Positions 34,916-46,731 of a stretch of 64,000 nt of DNA are shown piece by piece. A model generated the notes under the pieces. That model was not told the DNA's origin and made no database searches. It worked only from the letters and a program-made list of their open reading frames with translations. Position numbers and translations under genes: made by a program. The stretch is from contig LUGG01000002.1 of the NCBI GenBank assembly GCA_001683735.1, positions 372,001 to 436,000 of the forward strand. The letters run 5' to 3'. The DNA is from Grifola frondosa (Eukaryota; Basidiomycota; Agaricomycetes; Polyporales; Grifolaceae). The stretch's first letter is position 1; every line of letters begins with the position of its first letter.

Positions 34916-36561
34916 ATGAGCGGTAGGACGCCCAATGACGTTGAGAAGAAGCTCCTTCAACTTGCTAGTGCGACCACCTCGAAGGTAACTCCAGCCTAAG
35001 ATCTTTCGATTGGACGGCTTCAGCTCAAGCATCCATAGGAAATAACTACAGCGCAATGTGCTACTATCGTCCCCGACCCAGCTGAGAGGACTATTGCGCT
35101 TAATTCCCTCCTCCGCGCAGGGCTCTTCAAAGTTCTGAAAGACGGACAAGGGAAGGTTGTAGCATTCCGCGCCGTGACTAAAGAGGAACGCGTCGTGTGA
35201 GTGCTCTTTTTTTTTTGGTGTTCTTGTCCCGATTCTACCGAATTTGGGGCGCACCAGCCTGATATCGCGACGAAATTCATCTTTGCCTCTAGCACAGAGA
35301 ATCTCAATGACGAAGAGAGCATGGTGCTCAGCCATATTAGAGCTACTGCGGATGAAGGTTCGTCTGCATTATATACGTTCTTGTTAATTTGGCTTATCTC
35401 TCTTCACAACAGGTATATGGACGAAACACTTAAAAGCGCGGACAAATCTTCACCAGACTGTGCTAGATCGCTGTCTGAAGGTTCTTCTCCAGAAAAAGCT
35501 CGTAAAACACGTTCCTTCCGTTCAGGCAAGTGATATCTACACGTCTTATGTGACCGAAGCATAAACGTCTGCTAGCACCCTACACGCAAGATATACATGC
35601 TCTCCAGCTTTCAGCCGTCTGTTTCGCTAACCGGTGGGGCATGGTATACCGACAATGAGCTCGATACGGAGTTCATTAAACTCGTAAGCAGCGCGTGTCT
35701 GCAGTTTATACGCAATCAGGTATGCCAATGCATCTCATTCATCGCATGGTCCGCAGTCCAACTCGAATTTGATCCCCAGACCTTTCCGAAGCACCTGCCA
35801 GGACACACACAACCATTGTTGTATCCACTTGGGAATGCACCGCGATATCTTACGGCGCGCGATGTTCAGGCTTTCCTGGAACAGAGCCAGATCTCCAAAA
35901 CGGAGTTGTCCCTGGAAGACGTGGAGATGCTTCTCCACGTGCTCGTAATAGATGGCCAGATAGAGAAGGTGCGGTTCTATTCGGATCACACTGATATTTG
36001 TCTGAATCCCTTCTAATCTAGCTCTCATCTTTTGGCGCGATCATGTGGGATCCTAGTGCTCTCGATGACGGCGACGAACTGGAACCCGCTGAGCAATCGG
36101 CGCATCGTCGGAAAGAGAAACGAAAGTACACGAGTGATAGCGAAGATCTCGGTAAGGGTGCTGGTAGCAGCTCAAAGAGTAAGGGGCGGAAACGCACGAG
36201 ATGCAGCGCCCCGGTTCTTTCGGACACTCACGCTGGAGAAGCTGTTTCCACTACCAGGAAATTAAAGGGAAAACGCCTAAGTGACGTTATCGCAGGTGAT
36301 GACAATTTGAGTACTGACGATGAGAGCACGCGTGGCACGCGCCGCACGTCATCTGCCACTTTGGCACCTTTGGACTTAATGGATGTCGGGGCCCACGTGT
36401 ATCGAGCGATTCGAGAGGAACGGGCGTCGCTCGGATGGTCCCAAACACCATGCAGCCATTGTCCGGCCTTCGCATTCTGCGATGACAGAGGACCGGTGAA
36501 TGCGCGTGAATGTGCGTATTATCGAGATTGGTTGCTCGGCGGAGTCGCGCAGACTATGTAA
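34916..36561 (+). CDS. rpc34: RNA polymerase III subunit Rpc34 (RPC6/POLR3F)
   Basis: Winged-helix initiation subunit of RNA polymerase III; with Rpc82 and Rpc31 it contacts TFIIIB and helps open promoters. Exon 1 (34916-34984) is SGRTPNDVEKKLLQLAS. Exon 2 has PAERTIALNSLLRAGLF (winged helix 1), then ATADEGIWTKHLKAR and DRCLKVLLQKKLVKHVPSVQ (winged helix 2). The next intron (35526-35575) has a GC donor (CAG|GCAAGT) and AG acceptor. RKIYMLSSFQPSVSLTGGAW is the conserved Rpc34 signature, followed by ELSLEDVEMLLHVLV. A final intron (stop codon at 36014-36016 if unspliced) leads into an acidic/basic linker with KSKGRKR and the C-terminal four-cysteine iron-sulphur motif PCSHCPAFAFC...C (36445-36516). 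Stop at 36559-36561. No frame breaks. Confidence 0.92.
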
Positions 36562-38904
36562 TACTGTTATGTTTAAAGCTCGATTTTATGAGAGCTCATT
36601 GTGTATGTATATATGGTGTATGCATGTATTACTATGGGCGATGTTGGTGCTGTTCAGGAGGGGTGTCTCTGTACCGACGTTCTATACTGCGGTGAATGTC
36701 AAGAAAGCGGCGGTTTGCGAGAACACTCGCGGGGTCAAAGCACGCGCGGTCGGACGCTTTTCGCGCTCCATGTGGTGCTCAAGAACTTGTTGGCATACAA
36801 AATCAGCATGCTGTAGCCACCGACTTGGATCAACTCACAACAATAGGGTGTCCTGTGACCGCCGTCTATCTGATAAGACTGAGCGAAATGGTCAGCATGG
36901 ATACCCAGTTTTTACGTGAACATTAGCCATACCGAGTGCTCGAGTGTAATTCCCTAGCAAAGGCACAGGAATCTCTTGGTCTCCTCAGATGCCCCATTCC
37001 ATGTGCTGCATGCAGGCCTGCCACAGGCAAGTGATATCGTATGGCAGTGGGAGATGATACCGGGGCACTCATAGTACGGTGACGAGATGGTGGACCTCAC
37101 CGCATCCCGCCGCAAGTAGTACGACTTGGCGTTTGGCGGACCTTATCACCTGCACGAGTTCAAATAAATCAGAGCGGAAGGTGGCAGACATAAATGTGTA
37201 TCACTCACATGCTCAGCATACCAATCGCAATCAAGAAAAACGCAATTATGCGGACACCATTTCAGGCCTATTCCTCTGAGCAGTTCGCTCTTCCACGGCC
37301 TGCATCCGAAGTTGAAGAGATGCTCGCCAAATTCCGCTTCTCATGGCCCACAGGTAGTCAGCGCAATGAAGTGTTTCTATGATCTCCATCAATAGAAATG
37401 TGATACTAGAATTCAGAGGTCAGAAGTTTTTCACAAGAAGAGAAGCGAAGAGGAGATGGGTTCTGATACCACAACCTACGTCGTATTTATGCCTTTACGT
37501 TGCAGTGCCACTCGCAGTGCGGAAGTCATTAGCGGCAAATGGTGTAAAAGAAACAAAGGAGTACAATCAACGGCTCTTTCAAGAATAAACATAATGAAAA
37601 ATAGGCAAAGAGAAAGTGGACTCTTTGTTGAAAATGGGGCGTTACGAATCTGAAAGTCGTCTCCAAAATCTAGAGCACCTTACAGATCACAAAACACAGG
37701 TGATCCAAGGAAAGAACTTCAAGAGGTCAGTAGTAATTCATGCAGCATCTAGAAGTTACGCCGAATGTAACTGTCTTGATGAATTGTTTCTCCGACTGGT
37801 GTACAAGTGATATTCATTTTGGATAACAAAGGAAATGTTTGAAAAAGGTAAACTCTGCGGCATCTTGGGCAAATCATCGGATACAGAAACGACAAAGGCA
37901 TTCCCGGATGCTCATCCCGATAAGGATTACCACAGTTCGAGTCTCACATTCATCAGAAGAATGTAAAGAGCCCCGGAAAAGTCGCATAACATAGAAAGCA
38001 TATTTGTCACAATATGTGTCCGAGAAGGCTGTGTACGCCATCAGAAAGCACGAAATGCACGGAAGCTTCTGGAACGGGTGGGAGCATACCTAACCAGAAA
38101 GTGGTAGAGAAGATAAGGAATATTCTACCCTTGCGTAGGAGCGGATGCATATATCAGATGGAGGAAATGCGCATGGGCCATGGCAGTGCCACAAGTACAA
38201 GTCTGAGTGCCACAACTCCACAGGAACGATCGACGGCGTCTTGGCCTAAAAAGGAAATCAACGTGCTTCTTGAGAGGTTTAAACTTTTTGAACGTCTGTG
38301 ATCTTGTCCTTCTTCTCTCGGGCCCTCGGCATCATGCAACCAGCCAGATTTCTCTCTAATGAGCACTCAGATGATGGTGCTGATTGTCTATGTTCTAACC
38401 ATGGCCTTGAACGTGTTTGCTTCCCAAATGGCGGAATCGCAGACCACTTGGGAGATGAAGGGACGCTGCCCAATTGTTCGGAGACGGGAATCTTGAATTT
38501 CAGGGCACTTGTACGAAGATGCGAAGAAGAATCCGATAGAACTGGGAAGTTGTTTGACCCAGAAAGGTAGTGACAGCAAACGAAGTGTCATAATGGTTAA
38601 TATCGAGGAGTCGTTTTGGGACTGGGGTCAACTGGATTCGTCCTTTGTGATGGAGAAGCATGCGGCGTAATTCCGGGAGATGCGGACTTCCCCGTGAATT
38701 TGCTATTTTGAGGCACGTATATGACAGGCCAATTGGGTGACCTGCCAAACATTAAATACGAATGCCCCGCTCTCTCCCCTCCTCTTACCACCACCCTCCT
38801 TGCTCAACGTCGGCCACGACGACGGAGACACCAACATCTGTCGTTGACCTCTTTCCTTGCACTCCTTTTAGCTCGCTTGGATTACTAGGTCGTCCGCCTT
38901 CGAC
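36562..38904. other. Gene-poor region
   Basis: About 2.3 kb without a recognisable gene. Frames on both strands are short and AT-rich from 37380 to 38600. A 20-base word near 37345 (TGGCCCACAGGTAGTCAGCG) recurs with one change near 43387, hinting at shared relic sequence. A short CT-rich leader precedes 38905. Confidence 0.4.
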
Positions 38905-41900
38905 ATGACTTTTGCTAAGCTTCGCGCCCTGCACGCCGTCATCGGTGATGCCCTCGACGATATCGAGGCCATCTACCAGGATGCGTCAATATCGGAGCCT
39001 TCTCCTCCCCGACGACACCCTCCGCAACCCTTTCCTCGCCATACACACCATATCCCGGAACACACTCGCGCTCACCGCCTTCTCCTCCCGCATCCGCATC
39101 GCCACTTTCCGGTTCTACCCGCCACACAGGTTCTGACTCTGATACTAATTCAGAGCCTAGTATCCCGACCACTCTCTCATCTCCATTCGTCTCGAAACGC
39201 AATGTTGCTGCCACCCCGAAAACCCCTCGCACTAGACTACGTCCCTCCGGCATCACCGTTCAATGGACACCTCACCATTCCATGTCTACACCCCACCATC
39301 CTATGACTGGGCCTCCCCGCTCTCCTCCCATCACCCCTGCTACACCAGGATTTTCCCATCCTTTTTCTCCCTTGTATTCCTGCTGCTCTCCGCTTGAATA
39401 TCCCTCCTTAGACACTCCTTTCTACCCTACAGAAGTGAATGATGCCCGATCGGATGCCGCTGAGGCACTAACTTCACATCCTGCGGTGATTGCAGCTTCC
39501 AATCGCATCGTCGCCGCTTGTGGACAGATAAGCGCCATGGTCCAGAGGCCGTTCTTGACTCTCTGTGATGCCGGCATGGGCGTAAGTCTATTTTCTCGCG
39601 CCACTCATGCTCCATCGAGTATGGCTATAACTTGTTCATAGTACCATCTTCCTTCATGCCTTCGTTTTTTGGAGGCCTCACATACTGTAGAAATTCTCCG
39701 TGCGGCAGGTCCAAGAGGAATGCATGTCGACGATCTTGCACAACGCATCTCAGAAATTCGGCGTGGCCCTCCACTAGACGCTTTGAATCAGGGGTCAAGT
39801 GATTCAGAATTGAACGTCGATCCTGGGAAGCTGAGTGCGCAAATCGTTTGAGCCTTGAATGCGTGTCTAGTGAGACTAATATATGCGTCTGATTAAGGCC
39901 ATGTGTTGCGACTGCTTGCGACACATCACATTATTCGGGAGGTTCGTCCCGGTGTGTACGCGAACAACCGTATATCTTCTCTTATGGACTCGGGCGAGAC
40001 TGGGAAGCTCTACGTGTTGCGTAAGCTATCTGTTTCCTTTTACAATCTTGGATATTCATTAGAATTGACAGGCCGGCAGGAAAGTATGAGAGCACGAACG
40101 GAATTGCTGCGTTCGTTGGACTATGGTATGCATAGTTAATGTCAATCCTTCTGAAGTTTTCATGTTGATTTCTATTTCGAAAGCACGGACGAGCTTTTTA
40201 AGGCTTCTGCATACCTAACAGACTGTTATCTCCTGCCACTTGCAGAGCCTACCTTACCTCCGTTAACGCCCGCAATTTCACATCCTCCAACCCCGACTAA
40301 GATCCCTAATGCGACTGGGAGCAAAACATCCCCTGCATGCGCCATTTAATCTTGCTTTCTCTACTCCGACACCTTACTTCGAATGGCTTGAGCGTCCTGG
40401 TAATAGTGGCGGCTACGCCGCTTTGGACGAGCCATGACGGGTACCGGCGCTTGGAGGTTCCTGGGGCTGTCGTTGGCGGTAAGCACGCAACTGAGTTTAT
40501 ATCTAGCTTTCAAAAGACAGTTTTGTTCTTATGTCGTGCCACGCTCGATATGATAGGAGATTTCGTGACGTTTTGCTCATTTTGCGTGGGTGCTTCGATA
40601 TTCTAATCGTTGCCTCCGAGAAAAATCGTCGTCGCAGCCTCCTTCGCTCAATTCTGCTTCTCAATGTTATACTTATGCGTCATGCTCTGTATAGGCTTCC
40701 AAATGGCAGGATCTCCCTCCCATCCGCGCTCGTGGTGGACGTTGGCGTGGTATTGGTTCGACATCCATGTTGCTCGCACCAGCGTTCCCCCACCTGCGCT
40801 TCATCATCACGGAGCCGACCACAGGTTTGTCGAAATGGGTACTTCGGTGCTCTTTCTTCGTCAACGTGACCAAGATAGTGTCTCAACTCGCGATCGCTCT
40901 TATGACACTAGGCCTGGCGCGCGCGATGTCCCGAGATGCTAGATTCGGGACGTGCTACATTTGTAGCACATGACTTCTTCACGCCTCAACCGCCGCTGCG
41001 CTTCCCTGGGGCAAGCTGTGCATGTGTGCCTGCGGTCTTTTTGTTGAGGGTCATCACGCATGATTGGCCGGATTCGTACGTCACGAAGTGAGTGTGCTCT
41101 GTTAATTCTGACTCACTCAATCGGAATTGGTGTTCATTGATTATCCTCCACAGGATACTCCTCCATCTTCGTCTCGCGGCTGGTCCAGAGACGAAGCTGC
41201 TCTTGGCGGATCACGTTCTTCCTCTCGCATGCGTGGACGAAGGTTATGATGAATCGATCCCTTATGAAAGCAAGAACCTTTGCCGGGTACAATTCGCACG
41301 CTCGCGCCCGAGGACTCGCCTCTCCTTCCGAATTTAGGGAAGGCAAACGCGAATGCATATTGGCTTGACCTAACAGTAAGTCGCATTTTCTGGCTCGGCG
41401 TGTCTACCTTTTTTAAATTCGCTTCTTCTAGATGCGCGTGATGTTCAACGCGCAAGAACGTACCCTTCGTGAGATCACAGCTCTGACACTCACTGCAGGA
41501 TGGAAAGTCGTGCAGGTCACTCGGGCGGAGGGTTCCGTGTTCGGGCACATCACCGCTCTGCCGGTGGAGATTCCAGAGGCCTCTTTGGCGCTCCTCTCAG
41601 CGCCCAGTGTCGTGTCGTCAGCTGCTAATTCTCCAGGTTTGACCTTTCCCCCTTCTCCTGACTGTTGTTGCTGATCTGATTTTGCATGCCTTTGTAGGTG
41701 GAGAGAATGATGCTGCAAGTGCGATGCCCCGCACTCCTGAAGTTGTGGTCAAAAGCCCGCCGATGGGCGACACATTCGGCTCGCGCGTTGCCCTTCCCAC
41801 TGATGCTGCAATGTCCATGCGTCCAAATCGCAGGGGAAAGCGAGCGACTATTCCTTTTGGAGAGGTTCCTGCACATGCACAGAAGCACGCGCGAGATCCT

Positions 41901-42257
41901 ACGGTGCCGAAACGGCGACCGGCAGCGTTATCGCTCGCTAAGTCGCCAGATTCCGTGGTTCCGCCGAAGGAGCACAGGGACCTCGCGGCGGCGCAGCTTC
42001 CAACGCAGTCGATGCTTCTTCCTGCGTTGGAGCCGGAGCTGAGGCACAAGTCGTCCATCAGTATGCTGCGGAGGGAAGAGGCGAAGGTTGGGGCTGCGGT
42101 GAAGGCGGAGAATGGCGCGAATGGTACGAGGGGTCTGCGGAAGATGCAGTCGCGCTCACAGCTGGGACTAGCGTGCGTGACGGTGGAGGTGCATAAGGGT
42201 GTCGCTGTGCAGCGAGACAGGGTGCAGGTGGAACGATTGAATCTGGAAGAAGACTAG
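38905..42257 (+). CDS. COMT-type O-methyltransferase with Pro/Ser-rich insertion and long C-terminal tail (at least three apparent breaks)
   Basis: SAM-dependent O-methyltransferase of the fungal caffeate-OMT type; substrate unknown. It starts with MTFAKLRALHAVIGDALDD, then a Pro/Ser/Thr-rich stretch. The dimerisation domain is AACGQISAMVQRPFLTLCDA, LRFLEASHTVEILRAAGPRG and HVLRLLATHHIIREVRPGVY (after an intron about 39830-39895). Further on come LRRFGRAMTGTGAW, the SAM loop VVDVGGGIGSTSMLL, and ITHDWPD with the usual catalytic His (about 41053). TLREITALTLTAGWKVVQVT closes the fold. A tail of roughly 190 residues, rich in basic and Ser/Pro residues, ends LNLEED. Breaks: one C missing at 39008-39012, one G missing at 40453-40454, and one G missing at 40744-40747 inside the SAM loop. 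Exon limits between 40000 and 41400 are approximate. Confidence 0.75.
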
Positions 42258-42451
42258 CACGATCATTTGGAACTTGTTTGTATACTACTTAGGTTCGCAA
42301 GATTAATTATTGTTCAGTCCAAATGACTGATGTCCAGAATGTCTGCCATCATCGATTGTCAGATTGATAGCTTTGCACAGCCTCTCGAGCTGAGGAGGGC
42401 GTATTGTCGTTACGAATCAGTTGACCACAGCTGGATTATTTGGTACTATTA

Positions 42452-43030
42452 TTAAGTTAGAAGTGCAACATTTAGGTGAATGTGTAGCGATATCGGACAT
42501 GTTGGAAGGGAGAGATAATGTCCGGAAGTACTATGGAATAGGAAGAAGGATGGGCCTTCGCTGTGGCAAACTGGGGAGATTGAGAAAGGAAGATGGTCGA
42601 TCTCATCCACCTCGAGCCACCTCAGCGTCGTAGACAAAAAAACATTGCCGTTTTCAGCGGTGCAAATGATGCACCGCCATGCGTAAGGCCAGGAGTACGA
42701 CGAGAATATTGGGTATTCAGAGTGCTGTAACTCTGGACCAAACGACGCGCGTGAATGCGGTGGTGCAAGGCCAACGTATTGATATGGTTCTATGCGAGTC
42801 TCGTGCGAATCCATTGCGTTAGTTGAGACTTGGGGCATGGGTTCGTTCTTGTGTTGTGTCGTCGAGCTGATCGTAGTGCTGCAGGAAATTTGTGAGAACC
42901 AGTCATACGCCACCAGAAAGATACGAAGAGCATACAGAAGGTGGGCAGGATCGACAGTCAGAGCTGTCGTGTCAAATATCACATCATTGGGAAAGCTCGA
43001 GACTAGAGCCATTTCGTATAGAGCCGACAT
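42452..43030 (-). CDS. Uncharacterised protein, N-terminus related to the zinc-finger-like protein at 49648-50721
   Basis: 192-codon frame without recognised domains. Its first residues (ALYEMALVSSFPNDVIF) and a later HSEYPIFSS match AMHEMAQALSLPSDVIF and HSECPISSA of the product at 49648-50721, and the DNA is alignable over about 42690-43030 against 50540-50721. The rest, including the zinc-finger part, does not align, so this may be a truncated copy. Not clearly expressed or functional. Confidence 0.3.
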   Translation of the reverse strand: MSALYEMALVSSFPNDVIFDTTALTVDPAHLLYALRIFLVAYDWFSQISCSTTISSTTQHKNEPMPQVSTNAMDSHETRIEPYQYVGLAPPHSRASFGPELQHSEYPIFSSYSWPYAWRCIICTAENGNVFLSTTLRWLEVDEIDHLPFSISPVCHSEGPSFFLFHSTSGHYLSLPTCPISLHIHLNVALLT

Positions 43031-46000
43031 GGTGAAAAGAGTCTGCAGAGTTCAACACCATAACACGGGCGCGACTCGCAATTCTCCTGCCTTGGTATAG
43101 GCGGGAGAGATTGCTTCTCGTCTATTGGAAATGGGCTCGGATGACGAGGTGGCATGTTAAGGATATGTTGTTCCTCCAGGAACCTGTCATAGCTCAATGA
43201 GTAAAATATGGTGGTATCAACAGCACGCCGGGAGCGGTGGCATCATGCTGATGATGACGAACCTATTCCACACTATCATACCCCAATTCATTCTGTCTGT
43301 CTAGAATAGAGAGTATGTAGTGCAACTAGCAAGCTTGGTTCAGTCCGCTTCGATACACAAGGACAATTGAGGGCTTACAGGTGTAAATGGCCCACGGGTA
43401 GTCAGCGGTCTTCACACAGGATGATTGTGCCAATATCATGATTGTAGGAGCGCTATAAACCTGATTCAAAGAGTAAAGGGGGAGAATGGGTGAATGCGTC
43501 TGCTGTTGGAGAGACTTGATCGTCATCTAGTGTTTTATACGTGCGCTGCAGCTGAGGGATACAAAGAGCAAAGAGCATTCGACGTGAAAAAGAAACAATT
43601 GGCGTACGATGGCTATGACAGAATGCGACATTTGATTCCTTTGTTTGAACAAAGACATCTTCATGAGGAGGCCTGAGGAGGAGTTTGGAAGAAAGAGTTA
43701 GCGCCGGCCCGGGGTAAACTGTCAGTCAAACTGCGGAGGTCAGTTTGCTTCTTTATCACCCGCCGCAGATTGAACACTGAGTAATGAATAATATGGTTGC
43801 CAGCGATACAGACGTCTGAGGCTACAGAACTTTGAGACGAAGCCCGCACGCATGCCATTCAAATGTGGGCACATAGTCCCAAGCCTTTTGATTGTTCTCA
43901 GCTAATTCAAGCCAAACTTTGTAGAAGTTCGCTCAGGAAAACCCTTTTAAAAGCCTCAACCACATATCCACAGCTTGTGGCTCTGTCTCAAGGTTTGAAT
44001 CTTGCCCGGTGCTCCGTTACATCATGGCTTCCATTCCTTGGCTTGATTGAGTTGATCACCGCAAGGGTGTTGGTCTCGAACGTCGAATGATTCCACGGTA
44101 CGGGTTCGTGCGATCTTCGAATGCCCATGCTACACGTTCGTGTCGGCCTCGGGAGTCCCGGGTATTGGGCGGATTTATGAACGATTTCTTGGTCGAACCA
44201 TCGCCGCATGCGTGACGTTCTCTGGAGTCCAGCGGCCCTGCTACCTCGAGTCCCTTGCTCTACTTCGGTTACCTTGCCATCCGTGTCTTAGGGCTTCCAA
44301 AGTCGTGAGACTAGGTCGTGTGCTACACGCGGTCGAAGAGTGTTCAAGACAAGCTCTTCTCACGATTCATCTCTTGGCCGGTAACGATTGCCAGTAAGCA
44401 TGCCACAAAGGCGCCACTGATACGCTCCTTGTTTTCTGTCTCTTGAAACCTTTTGAAGAATTTCCACAGAACATGGTTAGGGAATGGGACGTCGCTACTT
44501 TGCGGATGGCCCGCCTTCACATATGTTGGACCCACCAACGCCCACGAGCTTGGGAGCGTCACCATCGGTGCTATTCCAACCGGATTGTGTAGCTGCTCCC
44601 TCAAGGTACGAACTATCCCGTGCGCCTATTCCCACTGCAGTGGTTATGCAACTTATCAGGAAATCAAACGATTTTGCGTCCATGTAATGAGACCTAGCTG
44701 TATAACGACCACGCTCCTCAAGATCTCTTATGATCCCGCTGTGCATTACAAAAAGATATTTCGTAGTATGGTCAACAATGCCACGATTAAGACTTGATTG
44801 GATAGCTGTTTCTGGCAGTATCTTGATTCAAGGGACTTCTCCGTCGAATCCAGCATGGACGTGATCAAACCGACCTTTCAGCATATCTATCGAATATCGG
44901 TCCCAGATACCTGGCGTAAGTGTGAATGCATTGAAACGGCAATTAACGTGAACATGATACCCTTGGTAGAAAAATGCCGTGTAGAATGCCGGCTTCTGCC
45001 GTAAAGGTGACAACCGGCGCATCAACAAGCAAGCTGTGTGGTACGATTCATGATTAAGCCATCCTTCAGGGCGGTGTTTGGTGCCCAGGACATCACAGAA
45101 CCTGCCCCACAAACATCGCCGAGGAAGAGATGTCGCAAGAAAAAGTACCTGATGGACGGAGAGACGGAGAGCAATGACTAGATGACTTCCAGTTCCAACT
45201 AGCGCAGACGCAGAATTTACCGGTGTCCGTACCCGAGGATTCGGATACTATTTGCAGCTGTTGCTCTCTTGTTAGAACTGGCATTCAACGAAATCATGCC
45301 CGAAGGTCAAGTCCAGAGCCCAGATAGGTGCTCACAGAATCTACTTTATGGCATGCCAAGCCAAAAGGTACCCGCATTGCGGACTTCATCGGTCTTGCAT
45401 GTGGAGAAATGGGGTACTTCATGAACAGTACCCGGTGGGATAAGTATTCTGGGGAGTTCTTACAACTTGGAATGGAAAGTACAGAAGAGGGGCTATTTCT
45501 CACATGCCGTGAGGTGTCACCAGTGCTGCGGCAATGGGATTACAGATATAATCTGAGCCCCCGCGATATCTGCAACATGTGTCCTTGACGATCAAGCTTT
45601 GGACACCGGCGGAGCTGCGGATACTAGACGTAATGAGAGAGATTATTTGCCGGAAAATGACCGTATTGGAAGAGATTGGAAGGCTATGTTAGATGCCGGA
45701 AGGTCTCGGCGAAAAGAGAACTCGCCAGTGCCATCGAAGGGCGACGAACGTGATGGATAGAAGTAACCGGTATCAGAACAAGATTTCGGCAAGACGGGGC
45801 ATTGTGCACAATGACAAAAGCTCTCTTACTAGGATTAGGAGATCTGCCAGCATGAATCCGTCTGGGAACGCGAGAAGGGGCAACCACCAAGCAACCGCTG
45901 ACAGTTGATGTTTGTTATCCGGGTCCGAGTCCAGACCTTGCGGAGTTGGAAGCAACGCTAGAGGTTCTCCGATTCGTGTGGACGGGGAGTACTGCTGTGG

Positions 46001-46731
46001 TGAAGGGATGCTGCTTTGTGGCGTTGAGCAAGCGTTGAGACAGAATAAATATTTGAGTAACCGGAAAAGACCGGCGACGCGATCGAGCGATCGCGTCGGT
46101 CATGTGATGCTAAACGGTTATCTGAAGTTCAAGCGAGTTTGACATCGCCAACTTGCGCAACCGCGAAAAGGGCCTCTTTCGAATTCTCACATCTCCCCCC
46201 GCATAGAATGGCCAATAGCATGCAGATGCAAAACCTCCATACTCTCGATAAGCTAGGCATGGGGAACGGTGTGAAGTTTCCATACCACACGGATTCTGCC
46301 GTTGAACGCAAAATAACGTTATGGCGTATACCGACGGGAGCGACATGCGTGGTCGGCGCATTCTCTCAAGACGCCCAGGCAAAGATGCCATACCACCCAT
46401 CATCACATCCGCTGTCAAACGTGCACCGTGGGTTACTCAGAAATATGTATTTGCCATCATTGGACGACGTGAACCCTTTCATTATCTGTTCTCCGTTCCC
46501 TGACCCTGCGAACCCATCTTATTTTACAGAAGAAACCTTGTATGGCCCCTTCTTCCCCGTATCTGCCGTTAGTTCCGCGGGCCATATATATCTGCCCAAT
46601 CCGTTTCTCTCAATATTGATCCCGAGTTCTGCCTCTATCCTAGGCGCGAGGCAACCTTCCTTCTCCCGCACCGTTAACTATCAGCTCCGATACCCGCACC
46701 GTCTGTGCTAACGACCTCCGCTATCCCCACA
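43031..46731. other. Gene desert
   Basis: About 3.7 kb with only short scattered frames on both strands and no recognised domain. Possibly decayed repeats. It holds a perfect 24 bp palindrome-like hairpin at 46075-46098. The region 46140-46731 is the upstream side of the methyltransferase-like gene. Confidence 0.4.
46075..46098. repeat. Perfect inverted repeat (11 bp arms, 2 nt spacer)
   Basis: CGACGCGATCG, AG, CGATCGCGTCG. GC-rich against its surroundings; contains CGATCG in both arms. Function unknown. Confidence 0.85.

Noticed and set aside
22357..42257. Secondary-metabolite cluster (FAD enzyme, O-methyltransferase, 2OG oxygenase, ICMT-like enzyme)
   Set aside because: No synthase, terpene cyclase, P450 or transporter, and housekeeping genes (NAM9, GCP2, RPC34) separate the tailoring-type enzymes.
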